A stretch of DNA of 64,000 nt, from assembly GCA_016841525.1 (NCBI GenBank), contig JAENYZ010000005.1:85084-149083 (forward strand), in the 5' to 3' direction. Source of the DNA: Anaerolineaceae bacterium (GTDB lineage: Bacteria; Chloroflexota; Anaerolineae; Anaerolineales; Anaerolineaceae). A program made the translations under genes and the position numbers. The notes below the pieces were generated by a model, which had not been told where the DNA came from, ran no database searches, and saw nothing but the letters and a program-made list of their open reading frames with translations. Of this stretch, positions 8,318 through 15,844 are shown one piece after another (positions within the stretch are counted from its first letter, which is position 1; every line of letters begins with the position of its first letter).

Positions 8318-10174
8318 CTAAACAATTTCCACCTGTATCAGGTGAACGCTGCTCTTGAGAAACATATCCAGCAATTCTGCCTTTTGCTCTTCCTTTAGAC
8401 CCTTGATCACCCAACGCAAAGTAAAAGAGCCGTCATTAAAGGTGTTATTGACCGTCCGCAGAATATTGCCGCCAAAATGGGAGACTAAATTCGCCAATTG
8501 CGCCAGCACACCAGGTTTATTTGTGTTTGCCGGTCCGACAATGTTGATCGACGTCCAACCCAAAACGGCTTTAGAAATGCCCACATCGTCCATTGCTCTT
8601 TCAAGGTCGCCCAGGGTTACAGCGCCCCCACCCAATGCAGAGTAAAGATCGTCCAGGTTTGCTGCAGCCAGGGTACTCAGCAGGTTTTCAAATTTGACTT
8701 TCTCCTGTATCTGGATGTCCTCAAGGTCCATGATGCCGCGTTCTGCAAGAATTGGTTTGATCATCTTGCGACCTTCCTCAGCGGTTTGTTTGAGGGCAAC
8801 GGTTACCAGCACCGACCGCAGTAATCGAGCTGTAGAAAGGTTGCTGAATTCCAACCATTCCGCAGTTGGTATCATTCGTTGACCATGGGTGATCACCTCA
8901 ACAACATCGCCTGGGGCAATCGGGTCACTCAAGTCACGCTCTTCGCCATTGACTTCCACCCGGTTGATCTTATCAAGCAGGTAATCCTGGATAGCAGCAA
9001 CCGCATCCAGCACAGTAGAACCATCGGGCAAAAAGCGGGTGCCGCCTGTGGGTGTAAATATTTGCACCGGCTTATATTGTGTGATGTGATGTCCCTTCTG
9101 TAAGGCATGGACAATACCCCATAAATTTTCGCCTTCCATTTCTTCTGTGGCAATGGCAATCTCAACGGCGCCGCGATTTTGCAGCCAGGCTGTCACCTGC
9201 AAAGCCTGGTAACCATGCTGCGGGCTGGCAATGTAATCGTCAAATCGCCCCTGGTCAAGGTGCCGTGAAAACAAACGGTTAACCCGGGATAAAAGCCGGT
9301 AGCAGGCAGCCGGGTCAGAATCCGCAACCAGCATTCGAAAACTAACAATATCATTCACCGGTGAGAAATCGTCCAGGGAAGTGCGTCGTTCTTTAGCCAT
9401 GCGGCGTAGTTTCTGCCAGGACTGCCAGTAGCCGTTGACGATGATCCGAATGCGTCCTGAAATGCCCTCATCCTCCATCAAATCCTTTAACTGGAGGAGC
9501 ATATTATTGATAAAATCCAGTTCAAGTCGCGGGTCACGATCAATCTGTTCCCTGACAAAATGAAACACATCCGGTTCAGCATAGGGGAAAGCCATATCCT
9601 CCAGCCAGCGCCGCCAACGGTAGCAATTCAAAATCCCGGCCAGTTTTCCATAAGCCCTGATGGCTTCCGTTGCTTTTTGATACTGCTTCTGGGGTGACAT
9701 GTGCTCAAGCGTCATGATGTTGTGGCTCTTATCCGCCAGCTTAATAAGAAAAACCCCCGGGTCGCGAAATCTTGCGATCTTCCGGAGGGTTTCAAGTTCA
9801 CGGGAGCGCCCATCTCGTGGGTTGCTCATTTTGGTGACACCGTCGACCAAATAGGCAATATGCTTGCCAAGCAGACCTGGAAAGTAGCTTTGAATCTCTT
9901 CAAGGCTCTCTCCCTGATCTTCTACAGCATCATGCAGCAATGCAGCAATGGTCCATGCTTCGTTTTGAACCAATCGATCGATAAAATCAGCGATCCAAAC
10001 ACAATGGGTCTCAAAATACGGCTCCCCACTCAGCCTGTACTGCCCTTTGTGTAATTTTTTCCCAAGCTCATAAGCCTTAGCAATGGCAGGCGTGCGCAGC
10101 ACGAAGTCCCCTGACATATTAAATTCATCAACAATTTTTGGACGAATTTCGTGTACAAACTCTACTTCAACCAT
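8318..10174 (-). CDS. RelA/SpoT-family protein with intact HD hydrolase and decayed synthetase domain
   Basis: ATG at 10174 is preceded by AAGGA. Domains in order: HD hydrolase (His57; His81-Asp82; later KLADKSHN), synthetase-like region (PVNDIVSFRML, RFDDYIASPQHGYQAL), TGS (VQIFTPTGG.. to GDVVEVITHG) and a C-terminal ACT domain. Relative to the family, several synthetase residues are missing: the GRxKxxxS basic nucleotide-binding motif reads VNGYWQSW, GYQSLHT reads GYQALQV, and the catalytic EVQIRT segment reads VEIAIAT. The hydrolase residues are kept. The protein is therefore probably a (p)ppGpp hydrolase with a regulatory pseudo-synthetase. It is transcribed divergently from the SOS-boxed LuxR-type gene. 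Confidence 0.88.
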   Translation of the reverse strand: MVEVEFVHEIRPKIVDEFNMSGDFVLRTPAIAKAYELGKKLHKGQYRLSGEPYFETHCVWIADFIDRLVQNEAWTIAALLHDAVEDQGESLEEIQSYFPGLLGKHIAYLVDGVTKMSNPRDGRSRELETLRKIARFRDPGVFLIKLADKSHNIMTLEHMSPQKQYQKATEAIRAYGKLAGILNCYRWRRWLEDMAFPYAEPDVFHFVREQIDRDPRLELDFINNMLLQLKDLMEDEGISGRIRIIVNGYWQSWQKLRRMAKERRTSLDDFSPVNDIVSFRMLVADSDPAACYRLLSRVNRLFSRHLDQGRFDDYIASPQHGYQALQVTAWLQNRGAVEIAIATEEMEGENLWGIVHALQKGHHITQYKPVQIFTPTGGTRFLPDGSTVLDAVAAIQDYLLDKINRVEVNGEERDLSDPIAPGDVVEVITHGQRMIPTAEWLEFSNLSTARLLRSVLVTVALKQTAEEGRKMIKPILAERGIMDLEDIQIQEKVKFENLLSTLAAANLDDLYSALGGGAVTLGDLERAMDDVGISKAVLGWTSINIVGPANTNKPGVLAQLANLVSHFGGNILRTVNNTFNDGSFTLRWVIKGLKEEQKAELLDMFLKSSVHLIQVEIV

Positions 10175-10398
10175 CAAAACTGTCCTTAAATAAATCTCAG
10201 ATCATTGCTTCGGTTAATGGTATTCAGAAAAATTGATTGCCAAGAATTCTGGCAATTAGTTATATTTCGGCGTTGTTAACTAAGCACCTGCCAGAATAAC
10301 ACTCTCTTAATTTTACAATATAAAACCAAATTATATCATTTTTTGTATTTTAAGGGAATTTTCACGCCCACCACTTCCAGGCAAAAAACATTTCCCCC

Positions 10399-10427
10399 TT
10401 GAAATAGAACAAATATTCTATTATACT
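10399..10427 (+). promoter_or_regulatory. Promoter with LexA-like box upstream of the LuxR-type gene
   Basis: TTGAAA (10399-10404), a 17-base spacer and TATACT (10422-10427) form a strong promoter. The spacer holds GAACAAATATTC (10407-10418), one base off the GAAC-N4-GTTC LexA box. ATG follows at 10434, again suggesting a leaderless transcript. Confidence 0.65.
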
Positions 10428-10433
10428 AAGGCT

Positions 10434-10856
10434 ATGTCAATCATAAATAGTTTCTGGCACTGGATTAACCCCACAGATCGCAGGCAGTTATTGGTTTTGG
10501 AACTGGACCCTGCAAACGCACAATACCTGGCACAAATTGCAGCCAGCAGCGAAAGCTCACGCCAGGAGATCGCACAGGACCTGCTGAAAACCGCTCTTGT
10601 GGACCGACAGGTCGCCGAAAAAAACCTGGCACGCTGGCGCGCTTTGACACCCCGTCAACAGCAGGTGGCTGCCCTGGCATGCCTGAACTTCACCAATCGA
10701 CAGATCGCCGCAAAACTTAACATTTCTCCGCAGACCGTTAAAGCCCACATGCGAAATCTTTTACACCGTTTTGACCTGCACAGCAAATCTGAACTGCGCC
10801 AGGCGCTGGAAAACTGGGATTTCAGCGGCTGGATCGACCTTAACCCTTCCGGTTAA
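10434..10856 (+). CDS. LuxR-type helix-turn-helix regulator
   Basis: This 140-residue protein has a C-terminal LuxR/FixJ DNA-binding domain: LTPRQQQVAALACLNFTNRQ followed by IAAKLNISPQTVKAHMRNLL and the dimerisation helix. The N-terminal ~70 residues form a helical segment without a receiver or ligand domain signature. The start at 10434 is set by the adjacent -10 box. It precedes the RecA-like/polymerase operon by 71 bases but has its own promoter with a LexA-like box, so both are probably damage-induced together. It might tune the cassette; this is inference from position. Confidence 0.85.
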   Translation: MSIINSFWHWINPTDRRQLLVLELDPANAQYLAQIAASSESSRQEIAQDLLKTALVDRQVAEKNLARWRALTPRQQQVAALACLNFTNRQIAAKLNISPQTVKAHMRNLLHRFDLHSKSELRQALENWDFSGWIDLNPSG

Positions 10857-10884
10857 CCCAATTTTCACCCCAATTTAACCCCGA

Positions 10885-10913
10885 TTCACGATATCGAACA
10901 TTTGTTCTATCTC
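10885..10913 (+). promoter_or_regulatory. SOS-type promoter of the RecA-like/polymerase operon
   Basis: A perfect LexA box GAACATTTGTTC (10896-10907) lies between a possible -35 TTCACG (10885-10890) and a weak -10 TATCTC (10908-10913), 17 bases apart. This is the same geometry as at 5324-5352 and 10399-10427. GGGAG precedes the ATG at 10928. Confidence 0.7.
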
Positions 10914-10927
10914 CTAAAATAGGGAGT

Positions 10928-11476
10928 ATGAACAAACAAATCATAAGTTTTCCTGTACCTAAAACGGGCAAAATTTCCCTGGTGGTCGCGCCCAAAACTG
11001 TTATCCACAGCCTGATGTCCATGCTGGCGGTCCTGGCGCTGCGCGGTCGTGTGATCGTTGTTGACGGCGGCAACTGCTTTGATGCTTACGGCCTGGCGCG
11101 TGCATTACGGCGCCGCACACACCAAATTCAGCCTGCGCTCAAAGCAGTGCAGCTCTCCAGGGCTTTCACCTGCTACCAGATAGTCGCCATGCTGGCAGAA
11201 CTGCCAGTTGACGGCACCCCGGTCATCGTCCTGGATTTGCTGTCGACCTTCCTTGATGAAAATGTCAATTTTTCCAAACGCCAGCGTCTGCTGGATAGCA
11301 GCCTGAACCTGCTCAGACAGATCAGCGAAGGCGCACCTGTGGCTGCCTGGGCGCGTGCACACCCTGCCGCCGAGGGGGAATTCCAGCAGCTGCTGATGCC
11401 CCTGCTGGAAACAGCCCACGACATCTGGGAACTGCAAGCGCCGGAAATACCCGACCACCAGCTGCCCTTATTCTAA
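10928..11476 (+). CDS. RecA/ImuA-like protein with C-terminal clamp-binding motif
   Basis: The 182-residue protein has the beta-strand/helix pattern of a RecA-fold ATPase (RVIVVDGGNCFDAYGLARAL; TPVIVLDLLSTFLDENV), but no Walker A lysine loop can be found, so ATP hydrolysis is doubtful. The last residues are DHQLPLF, which matches the sliding-clamp pentapeptide consensus (QL[SD]LF type) at the very C-terminus. It opens the SOS-boxed operon with the small protein at 11505 and the family B polymerase at 11761. By analogy with ImuA/SulA-like proteins of mutasomes it could link the polymerase to the beta clamp. That role is inference; the fold call is moderate. Confidence 0.65.
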   Translation: MNKQIISFPVPKTGKISLVVAPKTVIHSLMSMLAVLALRGRVIVVDGGNCFDAYGLARALRRRTHQIQPALKAVQLSRAFTCYQIVAMLAELPVDGTPVIVLDLLSTFLDENVNFSKRQRLLDSSLNLLRQISEGAPVAAWARAHPAAEGEFQQLLMPLLETAHDIWELQAPEIPDHQLPLF

Positions 11477-11504
11477 CAAGCTACCAAATTTAAAGGAGAG
11501 CCCA

Positions 11505-11768
11505 ATGGGACGCACACTTCCTTCAGCCACCCAACTCATGCTTCAAGAAGAGGCTTCACTGGCACGCTTTCGCCGCGCCCTGCGCCGTGGGGATCAACTG
11601 GTCTTTGACGATCTATTTACAGCAGCGCAAAAGCACATCTCCGCCGCTGCCTATGCCGCCCACGCCCTGCCTTTTGAGACCTTCCTGATGGCGATGCTCC
11701 TTGAAGAACACAAAGAGCTGATGCGCTTACAAGAAATTGTCGAAAGGCTGCAGGAAATGCATGCCTGA
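11505..11768 (+). CDS. Small helical protein of the polymerase cassette
   Basis: This 87-residue protein is predicted almost wholly alpha-helical (long stretches such as LARFRRALRRGDQLVFDDLF and LLEEHKELMRLQEIVERLQE), with no signal peptide or metal motif. A strong AAAGGAGAG ribosome site precedes ATG 11505. Its last 8 bases overlap the polymerase start, so it is translationally coupled to it. The final heptad-like helix could be a coiled-coil that docks onto the polymerase or the RecA-like protein. I recognise no family. Its conserved position inside the cassette is the only clue to function. Confidence 0.75.
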   Translation: MGRTLPSATQLMLQEEASLARFRRALRRGDQLVFDDLFTAAQKHISAAAYAAHALPFETFLMAMLLEEHKELMRLQEIVERLQEMHA

Positions 11769-14076
11769 GTTCACCGGCTGGCTGCTCGATCTATTCGATG
11801 ACCCCCGTGAAGGCCTGGTGCTGTATTTCATTGACAAGAAAGGGGCGCGCCATCGCCTCACACGGCCCTTCCCGGTCACCTTTTATGCCCTGGGCAGTGA
11901 TGCACAATTACGCACCTTATGGCGCCACCTCAGCAACCGCCCCGATGAGATCAAACTCTGCCGGACGCAGCGTATGGACGTTTTTAAGCGCCAGGACGTC
12001 ACCGTTTTGGGCGTGACCGTTAAAAATCCCTATCAAGCCGGTAAAATCTTTCATGAAACTGCGGCTCAATTTCCCGGGCTTGAATATGCCGATGCTGACC
12101 TGAACATCTCCCTGCGCTTTGCAGCGGAGACAGGCGCTTTCCCGCTCTGCCGCTGCCAGGTTTGGTCTGACGAGGCTGGACAACTCACGCACATCAAGGT
12201 CCTGGAAGATGCCTGGCTGCTGAAAGCCACGCCCATCCCCTTGCGAACCATGTCCCTGGCGCCCGACGTCGCGCCTCACCACGCCAAGCCCCGGTACTTG
12301 ATTGTCGAGGTTGCGGGCGAAGAATACCATCTTGATCTGCACACCTGGCGCCCGCTGCTGATCAACCTGCGCGCCCTGATCCAGCGCCATGATCCTGACC
12401 TGCTGCTGACGGACTGGGGCGACACCTGGCTGCTGCCCAAACTGATGGCACAATCCGAGAAATATAACATTCCTCTGGGGCTCAACCGGGAAGTTGGGCG
12501 CGGGGTGAGCTGGCACGAGGAGCGCACTTATTTCTCCTACGGGCAAATCATCTTCCGCGGGCAGCAAATCCACCTGTTCGGACGCTGCCATATCGACCGG
12601 CAAAACGCCGTTCTCTGGAATGATTACGAGCTTGACGGCACCATCGAGGTCAGCAGGGTAACCGCCCTGCCCCTGCAAACCGCTGCCCGGGTCTCACCGG
12701 GCACGGGCATCTCATCCATTGAAATGCTGACCGCCCTGCGAGAGGGCATCCTTGTCCCCTGGCAAAAGCAGCAAGCGGAAATGCTCAAACCCGCTGCAGA
12801 CCTGTTCACAGCCGACCAGGGCGGGCTGGTCTATCAACCCAAAATCGGCGTGCACAAAAACGTCGCTGAAATTGATTTTGTCTCCCTCTACCCGGCAATC
12901 ATGGTGTATTTCAACATCTCACCCGAAACCATCCTCCCTAACCCAAATGGTGAAAACCTGGTCCCAGCACTGGGGCTTGCCATCGACAACAGCCAGGACG
13001 GGTTGATCCCCAAAGCTTTGCGGCCCCTGCTTGAGAAGCGCATTGAAATGAAAAAGCACCTGGCGAGCACTCCAAACTGGGACCCCTTTAGAAAGAACTT
13101 CAAACGACGGGCTTCAGCGCTGAAATGGCTGCTGGTAACCTGCTTTGGATACCTGGGATACAAGAACGCCCGCTTCGGGCGCATTGAAGCCCACCAGGCT
13201 GTCACCGCTTATGGACGTGAAGCCCTGCTGCGCGCCAAGGAAGCAGCCGAGGATATGGGCTTCGAAGTGATCCAGTTATATGTCGACGGGTTATGGGTGC
13301 AGCACCCCCAGAAAACACGCCCCGAAGACATTCAACCCCTGCTGCTGGAAATTCAAGAACGCACAGGCTTGCCAATCTCCCTGGAAGGCATCTATCGCTG
13401 GGTGGTCTTTGTCGGCTCACGCCAAAACAAAAAACGTCCAGTTGCCAACCGCTATTTTGGCTTCTTCCAGGATGGGTCAATTAAGGTGCGCGGGATTGAC
13501 GCCCGCCGCCATGACAGCACACCTTTTGTGTCGGAAGCCCAAATGCACCTGCTGGAATTGCTTGCCAGCAAAGATCGGCCGGAGGAAGCCCTGCCCGAAG
13601 CTGTTGATTACCTGAGAGCGCGCCTGAGGGCACTGCGCAGCGGTCATGTCAGCTTGCCCGACCTCCTCGTCCGCCAGCGCCTGGGGCGCAAGCTTGAAGC
13701 CTACCGCACCCCTTCCCCCGCTGCCCGGGCTGTGATGCAGCTCCAGGCTGCCGGCAAGGAGATGCGCCCGGGGCAGCGCGTGCCCTTCATCTACACCCTG
13801 GGTAAGCCGGGGGTCTTTGCCTGGGACAGGCCGCAAGCCCCCAATCCACATGCGGTGGATGTGGCGCGCTACCAGCGCCTGCTCCTGCGAGCCGCCAGCA
13901 TTGTATTGGAATCCTGGGGAATGGATGAAGAAAAATTAACAGAAAAGGTGCTGTCCGATGCCAGTCAACTGGACCTACCGGTCCCGCCCAAGCAGCACCC
14001 GAGAAAGCACCGCAGCAATATTCCAGGCGTCGTCCACCCCGCGATGGATCGTGCCCTCAAAGGGCAAATCCAATAA
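11761..14076 (+). CDS. Family B DNA polymerase with altered catalytic motifs (PolB2-like)
   Basis: The start is ATG 11761 (MPEFTGWLL), 8 bases inside the preceding gene; the eight upstream codons are not used. The 771-residue protein has family B architecture. Motif A is intact (DFVSLYPAIM, Asp372). Motif B is changed (KWLLVTCFGYLG; no Asn, FG for YG). Motif C reads LYVDGLWV, so the first Asp (509) stays but the second is Leu511 instead of the DTD aspartate. The exonuclease region lacks DxE (reads IVEVAGEE) and the Exo II NxxxFD (reads TDWGDTWLL). This recalls archaeal PolB2/Dpo2-type enzymes with disrupted motifs. It could be a translesion polymerase or a structural protein. Its end overlaps the opposite nuclease gene by 102 bases. 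Confidence 0.85.
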   Translation: MPEFTGWLLDLFDDPREGLVLYFIDKKGARHRLTRPFPVTFYALGSDAQLRTLWRHLSNRPDEIKLCRTQRMDVFKRQDVTVLGVTVKNPYQAGKIFHETAAQFPGLEYADADLNISLRFAAETGAFPLCRCQVWSDEAGQLTHIKVLEDAWLLKATPIPLRTMSLAPDVAPHHAKPRYLIVEVAGEEYHLDLHTWRPLLINLRALIQRHDPDLLLTDWGDTWLLPKLMAQSEKYNIPLGLNREVGRGVSWHEERTYFSYGQIIFRGQQIHLFGRCHIDRQNAVLWNDYELDGTIEVSRVTALPLQTAARVSPGTGISSIEMLTALREGILVPWQKQQAEMLKPAADLFTADQGGLVYQPKIGVHKNVAEIDFVSLYPAIMVYFNISPETILPNPNGENLVPALGLAIDNSQDGLIPKALRPLLEKRIEMKKHLASTPNWDPFRKNFKRRASALKWLLVTCFGYLGYKNARFGRIEAHQAVTAYGREALLRAKEAAEDMGFEVIQLYVDGLWVQHPQKTRPEDIQPLLLEIQERTGLPISLEGIYRWVVFVGSRQNKKRPVANRYFGFFQDGSIKVRGIDARRHDSTPFVSEAQMHLLELLASKDRPEEALPEAVDYLRARLRALRSGHVSLPDLLVRQRLGRKLEAYRTPSPAARAVMQLQAAGKEMRPGQRVPFIYTLGKPGVFAWDRPQAPNPHAVDVARYQRLLLRAASIVLESWGMDEEKLTEKVLSDASQLDLPVPPKQHPRKHRSNIPGVVHPAMDRALKGQIQ

Positions 14077-14529
14077 GGCGGTTCCTCGTTCCAGATCAAC
14101 TTCATGTTTCAGCCCAAAGTGTAAGGCTAACAAATTCTTCACATTGATATGGGTCCGCCCAAAGGGATAAGGCACGTCCATTTCCTGGCATTGTTTCGCC
14201 AGCATGATGCGGTCATAATCGCCGTAGCTTGCCCAGGTGCGCTTGTCGGAATGGTATTTTTCCTGCAAGAGCCGGCAGGCTTCTCGAAGGGAAGGGGCAT
14301 ATTTCAGCATTTCCGGGTGAATTGTGGTCAGCTCCATGCAGTAATCGCTGAGAGTCGAATGTTCCGGTTTGACCATAATGCCGCGTCGATCAGAACGCTC
14401 ACCATTTTTGACATCCAGGGTGCATATGCCAATTTCAATGATTTCACTGGTCTCACCAGGCGGTGGGTCCCCCTGCCAGCAAGTCGCCTCAAGGTCAACC
14501 ACGATGATTTTATCAAGCAGTTTCGCCAT
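13975..14529 (-). CDS. DEDDh 3'-5' exonuclease (ERI1/KapD-like)
   Basis: The 184-residue protein has the three exonuclease motifs: Exo I VVDLEATC (Asp and Glu), Exo II around SYGDYDRIM, and Exo III HRGVDDAWNIA, the His-x4-Asp form typical of DEDDh enzymes. It resembles the ERI1/KapD group that trims RNA or DNA 3' ends. It faces the polymerase gene and overlaps its 3' end by 102 bases on the opposite strand. Its start overlaps the YjbR-like gene by 17 bases, so 15408-13975 forms one leftward operon of phosphoesterase, YjbR-like and nuclease. The polymerase itself lacks an exonuclease active site, so a proofreading link is tempting but unproven. Confidence 0.9.
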   Translation of the reverse strand: MAKLLDKIIVVDLEATCWQGDPPPGETSEIIEIGICTLDVKNGERSDRRGIMVKPEHSTLSDYCMELTTIHPEMLKYAPSLREACRLLQEKYHSDKRTWASYGDYDRIMLAKQCQEMDVPYPFGRTHINVKNLLALHFGLKHEVDLERGTALLDLPFEGTIHRGVDDAWNIAAVLSRVLLGRDR

Positions 14530-14911
14530 TATTTTGCCATCCTATTCTTTTTAATTGCTGTTGTTTTGCCTTTGTCATTTTTTCCACAACCAGGGTATAG
14601 GATTCATCAATCATCCTTCTAACTTCATTGTCAGGTATGCTGTCGTCCAGCCTGACTGTGTTCCAGTGTTTCTTATTCAGATGATAGCCCGGTGTGATCG
14701 CCCCATATTGTTTGCGTAGAATGACTGCGTCGATGGGATCCGCCTTCAATGAGATCGTCAATGGGTCTTCCTGCCATGCGACCAGCGCAAATATCTTATC
14801 CAGAACTTTGAACACCAGCGTATCAGGTCCAAATGGCATATCGCGCCTGGCAGCGATTTTGCTTTCTAGATAGGCACATAATGACTCGTAATCCACGCTG
14901 TTCGCCTTCAA
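14513..14911 (-). CDS. MmcQ/YjbR-family protein
   Basis: The 132-residue protein shows the family pattern: an N-terminal helix, a FKVLDKIFALV strand, DPLTISLKADP, the Tyr-His segment PGYHLNKKHWNTVRL and a DSIPDNEVRRMIDESYTLV helix. This is the CyaY/YjbR-like double-stranded DNA-binding fold. The listed start is TTG at 14911, overlapping the stop of the phosphoesterase gene. GTG at 14896 with GAAGG upstream is an alternative start that would remove five residues. Middle gene of a three-gene leftward operon. Biological role of the family is not established. Confidence 0.85.
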   Translation of the reverse strand: MKANSVDYESLCAYLESKIAARRDMPFGPDTLVFKVLDKIFALVAWQEDPLTISLKADPIDAVILRKQYGAITPGYHLNKKHWNTVRLDDSIPDNEVRRMIDESYTLVVEKMTKAKQQQLKRIGWQNNGETA

Positions 14912-15408
14912 TCCCTGGGTAATCGGAAAAACTCGACTTTTTCCTGTGCTAAATCAACGATGCAAAACGAGCGGGGTTCCCGTCCCAAGCCGCCCAGGGC
15001 GCCGGGATTGACAATCCTTACACCCCTGATCACCTCATCACGCTTCTCATGGGTATGACCGTGGAACAACCATTTGCAGCGGCCTTCCCGCACCAGCTTC
15101 ATGACTGTGCCTTCAATATGACTGTGGGTCGCAGCAACCCGCACACCGTCGATAACGCCTTGAAACACAATCCCGACAAAATTATCCTCTCGCATCCCTT
15201 CGATACGTTTTTTGATCGTCCCCGTCAGCCCGTCCATATTGCCAATCGTATAAATCACCCGAAAACCCTCAAGATATGAAACCATTTCCAATCCCGTCAA
15301 ATCACCGCAGTGAATGATGGTGTCAATGCCCGCCTCTCGAAAAGTGTTCAGGACATAAATCAGGCTGGATAAATTGTCGTGGGTGTCAGAAAGTACGCCG
15401 ATTTTCAT
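14908..15408 (-). CDS. YfcE/MJ0936-family metallophosphoesterase
   Basis: The calcineurin-like motifs are all present in this 166-residue protein: GVLSDTHDN, HCGDLTG, GNMDG, THSH and the terminal GHTHEKRD. Family members are Mn/Ni-dependent phosphodiesterases acting on small substrates in the cytoplasm. ATG 15408 is preceded by AGGAG. The stop overlaps the start of the YjbR-like gene, making this the first gene of the leftward operon ending in the DEDDh exonuclease. Confidence 0.92.
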   Translation of the reverse strand: MKIGVLSDTHDNLSSLIYVLNTFREAGIDTIIHCGDLTGLEMVSYLEGFRVIYTIGNMDGLTGTIKKRIEGMREDNFVGIVFQGVIDGVRVAATHSHIEGTVMKLVREGRCKWLFHGHTHEKRDEVIRGVRIVNPGALGGLGREPRSFCIVDLAQEKVEFFRLPRD

Positions 15409-15844
15409 GTGATTTCTCCTGTCGTTAATGTTATCGATTATACGCGAAAAGAATAATTTTTCCAGCAGGGAAATCAGGAATTAACAAGAGAGAAACTCGA
15501 ATGTCTGAGAGCTTATGATTTGCCCTCCTTTATAAGAAATTAAAATGTCAAAAGTAGACCTACCCCCTGCCCTCTGTCACCGTAAAATCCTCACTCCTGT
15601 TGGAAGTTCAATTTACACTTATTACACTGAGACCTTAATTCCCCCCGCCTGCGGGGGGAATTTTTGTTTTACCAATAATAGTGTCGGGATGTGAATAAAT
15701 CATTTAGAAAATAACTGCATGATCGGTTCGTTGGTGCGTCAATGTAAGAAAAATTATAATCTAACTTCTATGACGACTCCCCGCTGTGGTAAAATTATCC
15801 TGGTGTAATAATTTTTGCTGATCATCAAAAAACTTGGAGAACGC
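15409..15844. other. Gene-free stretch with repeat remnants and one strong palindrome
   Basis: No gene is seen. It contains the phrase GTAGACCTACCCCCTGCCC (near 15560), a fragment related to repeats at 20911-21081, and the perfect palindrome at 15637-15662. The last ~60 bases should hold the promoter of the TPR gene, but I could not pick -35/-10 boxes with confidence. Confidence 0.6.
15637..15670 (+). terminator. Perfect 12-base-pair hairpin with T-run, possibly a repeat element
   Basis: AATTCCCCCCGC and GCGGGGGGAATT pair perfectly around a 2-base loop and are followed by TTTGTTTT. It has the form of a rho-independent terminator on the plus strand, yet no plus-strand gene ends nearby. Similar CCCCCTGCTTGCGGGGGG sequences occur at about 38445, so it may belong to a dispersed repeat family. 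Confidence 0.5.

Noticed and set aside
11917-12678. 253-residue minus-strand frame inside the polymerase gene
   Set aside because: It is a shadow of the GC-rich plus-strand coding sequence, has no ribosome site and no recognisable domain, and the polymerase motifs on the other strand are clear.
13477-13851. 124-residue minus-strand frame in the polymerase
   Set aside because: Low-complexity Gly/Arg/Leu composition typical of an antisense shadow; no independent start signal.
14149-14622. 157-residue plus-strand frame across the exonuclease/YjbR junction
   Set aside because: It crosses two well-supported minus-strand genes and lacks a ribosome site.
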